DNA from: Cyanobacteria bacterium PR.3.49
GTDB taxonomy: Bacteria; Cyanobacteriota; Vampirovibrionia; Obscuribacterales; Obscuribacteraceae
Assembly (NCBI GenBank): GCA_013997645.1
Contig: PNKB01000031.1
Coordinates: 1 to 37,260 of the forward strand
Direction of reading: 5' to 3'
DNA: 37,260 bases
Shown: positions 17,532-25,479 of the stretch, piece by piece
Layout of the letters: every line of letters begins with the position of its first letter
How positions within the stretch are numbered: the stretch's first letter is position 1
Translations under genes and position numbers: made by a program
The notes under the pieces: model-generated
Databases searched by the model: none
The model's input: only the letters and a program-made list of their open reading frames with translations
Told to the model about the DNA's origin: nothing

Positions 17532-19274
17532 ATGCGAAAACGAGTTCATTGCTATATGCCGAACTTGAGGGTTGAGCAAGAAAACGCGGGGCAGCAAATC
17601 AGGATCGACATTGAAGAAGAGGAAGTGGCGATGAGTGGCGGGTGGGGAGAGCCCAAGTCAGCACCAAGTCCCCCGCAGAGGCTTTTTCCAGCACTCAATT
17701 ACTTATTCGAGAAGACCAGAGGCTTTGTCAGCGCATCAATGTTGGCAATGAAAGCCAAGTCATTTGATGACGGGCTTTACGCGGCTGTTGATTTGATGGC
17801 GCACGAGGGTGTAAGCACGTTTGCCGGAAAGCGGCATCTGGTGGCAGAAGTTCTCCGGCGCATGGTCGCACAGAATGCCGGCGACCCCTCTTCCGGAGCA
17901 ACAGTACTTGCCGCCGCTTGTCTGCGCGGCGGCAGCCAAATTGACTTGCCGCCTCAGTTGAAAGCCAGAGCGGACCAGATGCTCACCAATTTTGATTCAT
18001 CATTTTTGAGTAAGCCATTGGGCTTCTACGCTTGGACTCGAGAGCTCATCATGCTTTTTCAGCACGATCGCATTTTGCAGTCCATGATTCCAGACTCCTC
18101 ATTTGCCTCGGCAATTTCTGTTATGAGGCAAAGCGATGACTTGAAGCGGGCTTACCTTGCTTATCTTAACCTCACAAGCAAGCTGACAAATCCGCTTACC
18201 AATTGCGGACTCGCAAATGCACTCTCATCTCCTGAGTGGGCAGCCTCAGGAATGGACATTGCTTTTTTTCCTCCATCGCGCAGCCACGAGTCTGAATTGA
18301 TGGACCGTGTGATGAGTGGTGGCGGACAAATCGGCGAGTCTTTGATTGATGAACTTTTGGCGCGCGTTAAGTCCGGGCAGCTGCAATTGATGCCGACAGA
18401 ACATTCTGGCTGGTATGACTGGCAGCTTTATGCGCTCGAACCACTAGCGATTTTGGAGCGCATGCCGGAAGCGAAGCATTTGGATACGACTGCAAAATAT
18501 CGAAAACGCCTGGACGATCTTTTCAAAGGGCTTTATGCACTTACGCGAGAGACGCATGTAAAGCAGCTTGCCATGGCATTTGGCGCGGGCATGCCGCCGG
18601 TAACCGTGATGCCGGACTTGCGGGTCGAGCCGCTTCCGTCCTTTTATTTGCGAAGAGCAAGCTCGTACGCGTACATAAGATTTGCATTGCAAGGCATATT
18701 TGGCGCCGAGGAATTGAGCAAGGTCCGCAGAGTAGATCCTGATGTTCAGCCAACTATGAGTCTCTGGGAAGAGATGGCCTACATGGAAAATCTGTTCTTG
18801 GGCGCGCATGCAGTGGCGTGTGAAGATCTGGGCATGGATTCTTTTTGCAATCTTGCCGCCATCGATGTCGCCCGGCTTGATCCGGCAAAAGAAATATTTC
18901 TCGACTGGCGCACTAGAGTGCTGCAAGATCCCGATGTTTCCCGCGATGGTCGCATGATGGTGCCTGTTTCCGTAAATGCTGCCGGTGAAGTGCAAGTCTG
19001 GTGCTTTCTTGGGTGGAGTTCCGCCAAATTGAAGGTCTCCTTTAAAGACGGACAGTTCGGTCGCCTTGTTCGTTTGAGTGATGACGGAACAGAGGAAGCG
19101 ATGGAGCAACACCTGTGCAAAGTCTCGGATGCAACCTACTTTGCCGCTTATCCGGTCATGTGCGAAGCCTGGATCAAGCCGAGCAAAGTCATGATTCGCA
19201 CCGACTTTCGCGCGCACTGTGACCGCTACAACAACGAGCGCGAAATTATTGCTTCGCTGACATCTTCGGTATAA
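17532..19274 (+). CDS. Large protein of unknown family, partner of the PEP-utilising enzyme
   Basis: From ATG 17532 the product has 580 residues; another good start is ATG 17631, preceded by GAGGAAG. I do not recognise the family. It has no signal peptide and no membrane helix, and appears mostly helical up to residue 440, then beta-rich. Dense conserved-looking stretches are TEHSGWYDWQLYALEP, RETHVKQLAMAFG, FYLRRASSYAYIRFAL and LWEEMAYMENLFLGAHAVAC, rich in H, W, Y and E, which suggests an enzyme with an aromatic, perhaps metal-binding, pocket. The gene lies 23 bases after the PEP-utilising enzyme and ends at a terminator, so the two form a unit. I infer that they act in one pathway, for example one making and one using a phosphorylated compound. 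Confidence 0.8.
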   Translation: MRKRVHCYMPNLRVEQENAGQQIRIDIEEEEVAMSGGWGEPKSAPSPPQRLFPALNYLFEKTRGFVSASMLAMKAKSFDDGLYAAVDLMAHEGVSTFAGKRHLVAEVLRRMVAQNAGDPSSGATVLAAACLRGGSQIDLPPQLKARADQMLTNFDSSFLSKPLGFYAWTRELIMLFQHDRILQSMIPDSSFASAISVMRQSDDLKRAYLAYLNLTSKLTNPLTNCGLANALSSPEWAASGMDIAFFPPSRSHESELMDRVMSGGGQIGESLIDELLARVKSGQLQLMPTEHSGWYDWQLYALEPLAILERMPEAKHLDTTAKYRKRLDDLFKGLYALTRETHVKQLAMAFGAGMPPVTVMPDLRVEPLPSFYLRRASSYAYIRFALQGIFGAEELSKVRRVDPDVQPTMSLWEEMAYMENLFLGAHAVACEDLGMDSFCNLAAIDVARLDPAKEIFLDWRTRVLQDPDVSRDGRMMVPVSVNAAGEVQVWCFLGWSSAKLKVSFKDGQFGRLVRLSDDGTEEAMEQHLCKVSDATYFAAYPVMCEAWIKPSKVMIRTDFRAHCDRYNNEREIIASLTSSV

Positions 19275-19356
19275 CGCGCAACCATATGCGATATCAATTG
19301 CTTTTCTTAGGCCCATAGGCCGGCGAATCCGTACAAAATGACGGATACCAATCAAA

Positions 19357-19383
19357 AGGAGGCAGCACTAATAGCTGCCTCCT
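19357..19383 (+). terminator. Hairpin after the PEP-utilising enzyme / unknown-protein unit
   Basis: A perfect 10-bp stem (AGGAGGCAGC / GCTGCCTCCT) with loop ACTAATA begins 83 bases after the stop codon. It is followed by a pyrimidine-rich but not pure T tract (CATCTATTCTTCTATCT). A second small hairpin, AGGCCA-CTT-TGGCCT, is at 19402-19416. Two weaker hairpins precede it (about 19308-19320 and 19327-19347). Confidence 0.6.
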
Positions 19384-19846
19384 CATCTATTCTTCTATCT
19401 AAGGCCACTTTGGCCTCTTATTTGTGATTGAGATTTAGATTTTTTGTCGGTAAGGAAATCAATCCTCCTACAAGCAAAATCCTCGTCCTAACCTTCTTTA
19501 CGCGCAGTTCGAAAAATGAACAAAATGGATTATCTAACTTTCGAACATTTGAACAGATATTCAAACGAACTATCTAACCTTCGGACTATCTGACATTCTA
19601 ACCATCAAACAATTGAACAGTGGACGAACTATGCATTGATCGCCCAATCAAACCTCGACGATTGTGCACTAATCGCCGTCTGACTACGGACATCGAACTA
19701 AGTTATCTATTCAAACGAAATCGAACATCGAACTATTCGGAAATCGAACATCGAACTAACGCAGTGGGAAATTGCTTCCCACAAGAAAATTTATAGCAAA
19801 AGGTTTTTGAACCCGCAAGTATTTTTCGGCAATTTTTTATCTTTTT
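19384..19846. other. Repeat-rich non-coding tract between convergent units
   Basis: This AT-rich stretch contains no convincing gene. From 19500 to 19760 it is filled with variations on GAAC and CTAAC words. The best-preserved is a perfect 19-base direct repeat, GAAATCGAACATCGAACTA, at 19717-19735 and 19740-19758, with a partial copy ACATCGAACTA at 19690-19700. A short hairpin GTGGGAA-ATTG-CTTCCCAC lies at about 19764-19782. Spacing is irregular, so it is not CRISPR. Its role is unknown. Confidence 0.6.
19717..19758. repeat. Two copies of a 19-bp direct repeat
   Basis: GAAATCGAACATCGAACTA occurs at 19717-19735 and again at 19740-19758, four bases apart. Each copy itself contains the internal near-repeat TCGAACA / TCGAACT. 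A truncated copy lies at 19690-19700. The pattern suggests repeated slippage expansion rather than a designed array. Confidence 0.75.
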
Positions 19847-20026
19847 TCAGAAGACGCCTCCCGTTAGCCAGAACAGCCAGCAGCCTGGACCTACGCCCCG
19901 GCTTTCTGCTCTGAATCGAACCGGCACTTCCGGCAAAAAGTCGTGCGGGTTTTTTCTAGAAACGTAAACAGAATAATGCGCGTCTTTCAACCAAGCACGT
20001 TTTGTGCGGCGCTGTATGTCAGCCAT
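19847..20026 (-). CDS. Small 59-residue ORF, unknown
   Basis: An ATG at 20026 is preceded by AGGAGG with five bases of spacing, the best ribosome site in this neighbourhood, and opens 59 codons ending in TGA at 19847. The product begins MADIQRRTKRAWLKDA and is basic in its first half, with an aromatic, Gly-rich end (GCWLFWLTGG). It has no close look-alike that I know. It lies 55 bases downstream of the GT87 gene on the same strand. A 17-base near-repeat (15 identities; CAGAGCAGAA then GTCCGGG or AGCCGGG on the minus strand) occurs just upstream of the ribosome site (20045-20061) and again inside the ORF (19897-19913). It is either a genuine small protein or chance coding next to a good SD. 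Confidence 0.45.
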   Translation of the reverse strand: MADIQRRTKRAWLKDAHYSVYVSRKNPHDFLPEVPVRFRAESRGVGPGCWLFWLTGGVF

Positions 20027-20081
20027 GAAAGCCTCCTCAAGGTTCCCGGACTTCTGCTCTGGCAGTCACTGTAATAGATCT

Positions 20082-21323
20082 TCAGTTGGATTCTTTGGGC
20101 TGGACGTTGGGATTCTTTTTCAAAACCTGCGCCAACAGTGCTACAGATAGGGGTAACAATAAGAAAAACCATGGGTTGAACTGCCCTCCCTTCAATAAAT
20201 AGTCATGCTGAATTTCGACTGACAATGGCAGCACGAAAACGATGGCGCCCAGCATCACAGCTAGTTTCCAAATTTGATTGAACGGCATTACTGCGTCGTT
20301 AAAGATGAGTAGGATAGTTGGAATCAGCAAAAGCAAATCATATGTGTGGCAGTGCATGGAAAGAACCAGCCCGAGCGGCATTACTCCCAGAACTCCCAAT
20401 AATACTGAATCTCTTTTCTCGCGCAGTTTCCAACCGGCAAAAGCGGATAGCGCTATGGAAAACAGATAAAGCCCTGAGGTCAGGCTGAAAATGCTTGAAG
20501 ACGCCGAAGGAAAAAGTCTGAGCAATTGACCGCGCAGGGTGGGAGTCAATTCCGGCTGCATGAAAGGAACACTTGATGGCGCGCTGACTAACGCGAAATA
20601 GTTGGTCCAGCCAGTCTGTCCGATTTGCAGCCATGCCACTACTGACAGTGCAGCTACAATTCCTGCGCAAACAATTAGAGGCTTAATTTTCCTGGTTCCT
20701 GCAAGATATGCCATGAAAGGCAAAAATTGTTGAGGTTTCAATATCACCAGTGCAAGCCACATTCCAGCACCGATATTATTATTGTTTTTGAAACAATAGA
20801 TTGCCGCAACATAAGCCAATAGAAGGATTGGTGCCAGTTGGTCAATGCGCAATGAGTTGTAAGCGGCATCGGAAAGGCTTATTGCCGCAATTAAGTAACA
20901 GGTCTGTTTGTAACCCAAATTGAACGTTTTCTTCAAAAGGAAAACCGACGCGGCAAGGCAAAGTACAAGCAGGGTTTTCCAAACAAAACGACTGGCGTCC
21001 GGCGATAGCAGCGCAATGGGCGAAACAAGCGCAAGCCCCTGCGGCGGCACGAAAAGAGCGACTATGCGTCCGCCCATAGACGGGAAAAATCGGTGTTGCG
21101 CTTCGGCCAGTCCGTCAAGCGTGTAACCAAGCGCTCCCTTGCCTTCGAAAATCAATTTTGCAGGCGCATAATATTCCGGCAGATCGCTAATGCCACCGAA
21201 CGCCGGCAGCGACAGATAAGTGAGACCGAAAAGAGTGCCCACGCCGAGAATCGCAAAGAGTGTCGCGATAATGTTTTCGATACGCGCAGTGCGTTCTAGC
21301 TTCTTAGCTTCGTCTGTTGTCAA
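20082..21323 (-). CDS. GT87-type (DUF2029) polyprenol-sugar-dependent membrane glycosyltransferase
   Basis: The protein has about ten membrane helices and the GT87 pattern: an early SDLPEYYAPAKLIFEGKG segment after helix 1 with acidic residues facing the periplasm, then FVPPQGLALVSPIALL, RIDQLAPILLLAYVAAIYC and GAGMWLALVILKPQQFLPF. Such enzymes transfer mannose or arabinose-like sugars from polyprenyl phosphate outside the inner membrane. The frame is open up to a GTG at 21473, but that would leave no space for the divergent GT2 gene, and the added 50 residues are Pro/Ser-rich and look untranslated. I therefore favour TTG 21323 (413 residues), although its ribosome site is weak. A paralogue lies at the right edge of the window. 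Confidence 0.78.
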   Translation of the reverse strand: MTTDEAKKLERTARIENIIATLFAILGVGTLFGLTYLSLPAFGGISDLPEYYAPAKLIFEGKGALGYTLDGLAEAQHRFFPSMGGRIVALFVPPQGLALVSPIALLSPDASRFVWKTLLVLCLAASVFLLKKTFNLGYKQTCYLIAAISLSDAAYNSLRIDQLAPILLLAYVAAIYCFKNNNNIGAGMWLALVILKPQQFLPFMAYLAGTRKIKPLIVCAGIVAALSVVAWLQIGQTGWTNYFALVSAPSSVPFMQPELTPTLRGQLLRLFPSASSSIFSLTSGLYLFSIALSAFAGWKLREKRDSVLLGVLGVMPLGLVLSMHCHTYDLLLLIPTILLIFNDAVMPFNQIWKLAVMLGAIVFVLPLSVEIQHDYLLKGGQFNPWFFLLLPLSVALLAQVLKKNPNVQPKESN

Positions 21324-21474
21324 CCTGGGAATCTCGTGCGCCTTCTGTCTTTCAGAGCTTAGCAGAGAGGGTGTATCGAAAGCGCCGAAGATGCTAACCT
21401 TATTTGGCTTTGGGCGGCGCAGCGTCGTTCCACTTTGCGACCCAGGGCAGCGGCAACCAGGAAAGTTTTTCACA

Positions 21475-22176
21475 GTGAAAAAGCTCTCGATATTAATACC
21501 TGTCTACAACGAACTCGGCACGCTGGTGCAGGTTTTGGACAGGGTCATCAAAGCGGAAACGCAAGGGCTGGAAAAAGAGCTGGTCATTGTCGATGACGGC
21601 AGTACGGACGGAACGCGCGACATTCTCTCGACGCTTGATGCTCGCGAGTACAACGCCAAAATTTATTTTCACGACAAAAATATGGGCAAAGGCGCTGCGC
21701 TTAGAACCGCGCAGCAGAATGCGACCGGCGATATCATCCTCATTCAGGATGCCGATTTGGAATACGATCCGCGAGAATATAATGAGCTTCTCAAGCCGAT
21801 CTTGGAAGATCGCGCTGATGTAGTCTATGGCTCCAGATTGTCGGGTGGAAAGCCGACCAGAGCATTCAAAATCACTCATTTGCTCGGCAATAAATTTCTC
21901 AGTTTTCTTACCAACGTGCTTTATGACTGCACGCTGACTGACATGGAGACATGCTACAAAGTCTTCAGAGCCGAGTATTTCAAGAAAGTGAATATCCGCT
22001 CCAATCGTTTCGACTTCGAGCCGGAAATCACTGCCAAAGTGCTCAAACAGCGTGTGCGGCTGATCGAACTGCCGATTTCGTATTTCGGGCGTGATTATTC
22101 AGAGGGCAAGAAGATAACGTGGCGTGATGGATTTGCTGCAATTTTCGCTCTGGTGAAATTCAGATTTACAGACTAG
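21475..22176 (+). CDS. GT2 glycosyltransferase, dolichol-phosphate mannosyltransferase-like
   Basis: The 233-residue soluble enzyme has the GT-A parts in order: KLSILIPVYNE at the N-terminus, VIVDDGSTDGT (UDP/GDP binding), NMGKGAALRTA, the catalytic-metal motif QDADLEYDP, and VVYGSRLSGG. This is the DPM1/short-DPMS form with no membrane anchor. It most likely makes a polyprenyl-phosphate sugar on the cytoplasmic face, which is the donor type that GT87 membrane enzymes such as its divergent neighbour use. The start is GTG 21475 with AGGA 11 bases upstream; the longer open frame upstream lacks similarity. It leads a run of plus-strand genes continuing to 25988. Confidence 0.9.
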   Translation: MKKLSILIPVYNELGTLVQVLDRVIKAETQGLEKELVIVDDGSTDGTRDILSTLDAREYNAKIYFHDKNMGKGAALRTAQQNATGDIILIQDADLEYDPREYNELLKPILEDRADVVYGSRLSGGKPTRAFKITHLLGNKFLSFLTNVLYDCTLTDMETCYKVFRAEYFKKVNIRSNRFDFEPEITAKVLKQRVRLIELPISYFGRDYSEGKKITWRDGFAAIFALVKFRFTD

Positions 22177-22192
22177 GCAATCGGAGAAAACT

Positions 22193-24424
22193 TTGACTTC
22201 ATCGGCATCTGCAGAAGTGCAAACGCAATCTAAGAGAAGTATGGCGATTGAGCTTTTCATACTCAGCGCTGTTTCCCTTTTTCTTGAACTGCTTGTAATT
22301 CGCTGGATGTCCGCGGACATTCGAGCTTTTACTGTGTTTCGCACGTTTCCCCTCATAACATGCTTTGTCGGTCTGGGTGTCGGCTTCTCGCTCAACAGAA
22401 GCGACAGCTACAAACTTTTGCCATTTGCGATTTTCTTATTTGCAATCACAATGAAAATTGCTGACTTCATGGGATTCGGCTTGTGGAGCTTTCCTTCGAT
22501 TTCCGTTTTTCAATGGCAAAACCTGACCGGTCTGGTGAATGCCAATAATGAATACGTGATGATGTTTCTGCTGTGCATAATCATCATCCTCGGAATTCCC
22601 TTCGGTATGTGCGTTGCCATCGCCTCGCGCATGGGTGTTCTATTTAACGAACTCGAATCTCTGCCTGCGTATTGCTACAACATTCTCGGCTCGCTCGTCG
22701 GAGGGATTGTTCTTTCCCTGCTCTCCAACACCCGTATGGCGCCCTGGCAATTGCTGATTGTCGCACTGGGTGTGATAGTCATAATGCAGTGGAAGAATTT
22801 GCGGCGCACCGCCATTGGCGGCATTACATTTTCAATTGTTATCGCGGCGGCATTTACTTACTTGCCGACATTCCCAGCTAAGCTCTTGATTCCGGAGCTG
22901 ACGACCTATCACGCCAGCGAGCGGCAAACTTTGTGGTCACCGTATCAGCGCATTGACCTGACCGTATTGAAAACCAAAGAAGGCGCAGAAAAGACGGGCG
23001 CTTCATCGGCGGTTTCGGCGGACGATGCCAAATCTGCGGTTTCTGATTTTGTCGGATTGGAACTCTCTGCCAATCGCGCGTTCTATCAATATTTTTTCAA
23101 CCTCAAGGCAAATTCTCCGCTGTCAAAGCAAGAGTTATGGAGAAACATTCGTGATGATTACGCGCTTGCATTTAGTTTAAACAGGCCGAAATCGGCGCTA
23201 ATAGTCGGCTCCGGCACGGGTCAGAACGTTACCTCTGCGATTGATGCTGGTGTTGGTGACATTGATGCAGTAGAAATCGATCCTGTTATTTTGGAAATCG
23301 GGAAGAAGTACAACCCCGATAATCTCTCCGATAAAGTGCACTTGATTTGCGATGATGCGCGGCATTTCTTCTCGCAATGCAAGCGGAAATACGATGTCGT
23401 CAACTTCTCTACATTGGATTCGCACACGATTGCCGGCCTGGGATCTTCCGTGCGCATCGATGCTTACGTGTACACAAAGGAAAGCATCAAGCAGGCACTA
23501 GGTTTGCTCAACGATGACGGCGTGCTGCTGATCAGCTTTGCCACAGTCGCGCCCTGGTCTGAAGCGAGACTTTTCCAGACTTTTACCGCTGCCGCAGGAT
23601 ACGAGCCGATTGTTCTCAAAGGCAAAATGATCGGATGCATCTTCATTCTCGGACCACGTGTCAAAGACGGCACGTTGCAAATTCCGGCTGAGTATCCGGT
23701 GCAAAAGAAAACATATCCCGCCGGCTCGCGTACGCTAACGGACGATTGGCCGTACTTATATGTACAGCCGGAAAAGGTCGATTATCCATATTTGCTGGTC
23801 GTGCTCGAAGTGCTGGCTTTGAGCCTGTATGCCGGACGGCGCTTGCTTTTCGGAAAGTCCGATGGTCATTCATGGCAGATGTTTTTCCTGGGCAGCGCTT
23901 TCATGCTGCTGGAATTGCATTCGATCTCGTTTCTTTCGCTCTTGTACGGTTCTACCTGGATCACGTCAGCCTTTGTAATCAACGGCATCCTGCTGATGAT
24001 TCTTGCCGCGACCATTGCCACCAACAACCTCGGTCAGGTAATCGACGGCAAAATCAGGATTGTTTACGCTATTCTGTTTTCCACCATACTCACCAGCTTC
24101 CTGATCTCGCAAGAAGGCGTAGTGGCGTCGCTCGCCTCCGGCGGGCAGTTTATTCAGTACTCTCTGGTAACCCTTCTGACGATATTGCCCATGGGTATCG
24201 CAGCGGTCGTTTTTGCCAGCGGTCTGCGCGCGTCGTCTAATACCTCTAAAGCTCTGGCATTCAACCTTTTCGGGGCGGTTGTCGGTGGTTTGCTCGAATA
24301 CCTATCGACCTATTTAGGAATTAGAAACCTGTTGCTGGTGGCGGCTTCGCTCTACCTCTGCTCGATGATTTCCTTCTTGACCACTCTCGAAAAATCCGAA
24401 AATGGTGGTGAAAACCCCACGTAG
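22193..24424 (+). CDS. Membrane-embedded spermidine-synthase-like methyltransferase-fold protein
   Basis: The 743-residue protein has an N-terminal block of about seven helices (17-230). A soluble Rossmann domain at about 250-510 follows, and a second block of about seven helices reaches residue 730. The soluble part has SALIVGSGTGQNVTSAI and DIDAVEIDPVILEIGKKY, then the LICDDARHFF and YDVVNFSTLDSH motifs of the spermidine synthase/SAM-methyltransferase fold. Such fused membrane forms are widespread but their substrate is unknown. It starts at TTG 22193 with GGAG six bases upstream, 16 bases after the GT2 gene. I infer that it works on a membrane-bound or exported compound, perhaps a glycan or polyamine conjugate. 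Confidence 0.85.
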   Translation: MTSSASAEVQTQSKRSMAIELFILSAVSLFLELLVIRWMSADIRAFTVFRTFPLITCFVGLGVGFSLNRSDSYKLLPFAIFLFAITMKIADFMGFGLWSFPSISVFQWQNLTGLVNANNEYVMMFLLCIIIILGIPFGMCVAIASRMGVLFNELESLPAYCYNILGSLVGGIVLSLLSNTRMAPWQLLIVALGVIVIMQWKNLRRTAIGGITFSIVIAAAFTYLPTFPAKLLIPELTTYHASERQTLWSPYQRIDLTVLKTKEGAEKTGASSAVSADDAKSAVSDFVGLELSANRAFYQYFFNLKANSPLSKQELWRNIRDDYALAFSLNRPKSALIVGSGTGQNVTSAIDAGVGDIDAVEIDPVILEIGKKYNPDNLSDKVHLICDDARHFFSQCKRKYDVVNFSTLDSHTIAGLGSSVRIDAYVYTKESIKQALGLLNDDGVLLISFATVAPWSEARLFQTFTAAAGYEPIVLKGKMIGCIFILGPRVKDGTLQIPAEYPVQKKTYPAGSRTLTDDWPYLYVQPEKVDYPYLLVVLEVLALSLYAGRRLLFGKSDGHSWQMFFLGSAFMLLELHSISFLSLLYGSTWITSAFVINGILLMILAATIATNNLGQVIDGKIRIVYAILFSTILTSFLISQEGVVASLASGGQFIQYSLVTLLTILPMGIAAVVFASGLRASSNTSKALAFNLFGAVVGGLLEYLSTYLGIRNLLLVAASLYLCSMISFLTTLEKSENGGENPT

Positions 24425-24466
24425 ACTGGATGAGAGGCTGTTCATAAGTATTACGATGTCATTAAT

Positions 24467-25453
24467 TTGCCACAAAGCGGCCTTACAATAGCGGCGGTAA
24501 TCGGAAACCTTGAAGAAAAAGAAGTGGCACCTAATACCGCTCCGCCCACTGGCTGGCGTCGAGCCCTCTACCAAACAGTCTTTGAATCGAATACGCGATT
24601 GGGTCGAATCTTTGACCTGGTACTGATCGCTGTAATCATCACCAGTGTTGTCACAGTGATGCTGAATAGCGTGCATTCCCTGCGCGACAAATACGGCGCG
24701 TACTTCTTCGCTGCTGAAGTGGTTATCACAGCCATCTTTACAGTGGAATATGTGTTGCGCTTAATCTGTGCGCCTAAGCGTTGGGGATATGCGAAAAGTT
24801 TCTTCGGCATCGTCGATTTGCTCTCCGTTCTTCCGACATACATCGCAATGTTTTCAGCCGATGCGCACTATCTGATGATCGTGCGTATTCTTCGCCTGAT
24901 GCGCATCTTCCGCATTCTCAAATTGGCGCGTTTTCTTCATGAGGCAGAGTCTCTCAAGCGTGCTCTTCAGCTCAGCTTGCCGAAAATTACAGTGTTCGCC
25001 GCAGCGATTGTCGCTATCGTAGTTATCGTCGGCGCCTTGATGTACGTCGTAGAAGGCGAGGAGCACGGCTTCTCGAATATTCCGATCAGTATTTACTGGG
25101 CAATCGTCACCTTAACCACCGTGGGCTATGGCGACATGTCGCCGAAGACGCCCTTGGGTCAATTTCTCTCATGCATAGTAATGATGCTCGGTTATGCCAT
25201 CATCGCCGTGCCCACAGGAATTGTTTCCGTGCAGATGCATCAAGCTGCTAATGCCGTTAATGCCTGCAAAAAATGCGGTGAGAAATCACACGATCGCGAC
25301 TCGGTTTTCTGCCGTATCTGCGGATATCAGTTGATCTCGTCTCCGCCTTCACAGGCACCTGTTGCTGGTGGCGTGCCGGACAAGCTGACTTTGGAAACCG
25401 AGTTGAGCCTCGTTGCAAAACGCATGGAAAGCTCAAATTCAAAGCAGCAGTAA
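24467..25453 (+). CDS. Voltage-gated potassium channel with C-terminal zinc ribbon
   Basis: This 328-residue six-helix channel has an S4 voltage sensor (RILRLMRIFRILKLARF, Arg/Lys every third residue, about 140-156), a pore helix and the K+ selectivity filter TVGYGD at 218-223, and S5/S6 around it. After S6 a cytoplasmic tail carries two CxxC knuckles, C267/C270 and C282/C285 (CKKCGE ... CRICGYQ), a zinc-ribbon pattern. A zinc ribbon here could promote tetramer assembly or sense metal or redox state; bacterial Kv channels seldom have one in my knowledge. The TTG start at 24467 is the only in-frame choice, with a weak ribosome site. It is 42 bases after the spermidine-synthase-like gene. Confidence 0.93.
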   Translation: MPQSGLTIAAVIGNLEEKEVAPNTAPPTGWRRALYQTVFESNTRLGRIFDLVLIAVIITSVVTVMLNSVHSLRDKYGAYFFAAEVVITAIFTVEYVLRLICAPKRWGYAKSFFGIVDLLSVLPTYIAMFSADAHYLMIVRILRLMRIFRILKLARFLHEAESLKRALQLSLPKITVFAAAIVAIVVIVGALMYVVEGEEHGFSNIPISIYWAIVTLTTVGYGDMSPKTPLGQFLSCIVMMLGYAIIAVPTGIVSVQMHQAANAVNACKKCGEKSHDRDSVFCRICGYQLISSPPSQAPVAGGVPDKLTLETELSLVAKRMESSNSKQQ

Positions 25454-25479
25454 AGTCGATTTAAGTAGAAGTTCTCAAA

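Noticed and set aside
18444-19355. 303-residue open frame antisense to the 580-aa unknown protein
   Set aside because: The plus-strand frame is longer, has better starts and fits the unit with the upstream enzyme; the antisense peptide is Cys/Arg/His-rich as shadows are.
19500-19760. Possible CRISPR array
   Set aside because: Repeats are degenerate, irregularly spaced and nearly contiguous, with no spacers of even length and no cas genes.
19905-19930. tRNA-like T-loop sequence GGTTCGATTC on the minus strand
   Set aside because: The flanking bases do not form a T-stem and no acceptor or anticodon arm is present.
19917-19957. Hairpin followed by T6 on the plus strand, a possible terminator of an RNA gene
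   Set aside because: The stem has mismatches and a bulge, and the same bases are better explained by the minus-strand 59-codon ORF.
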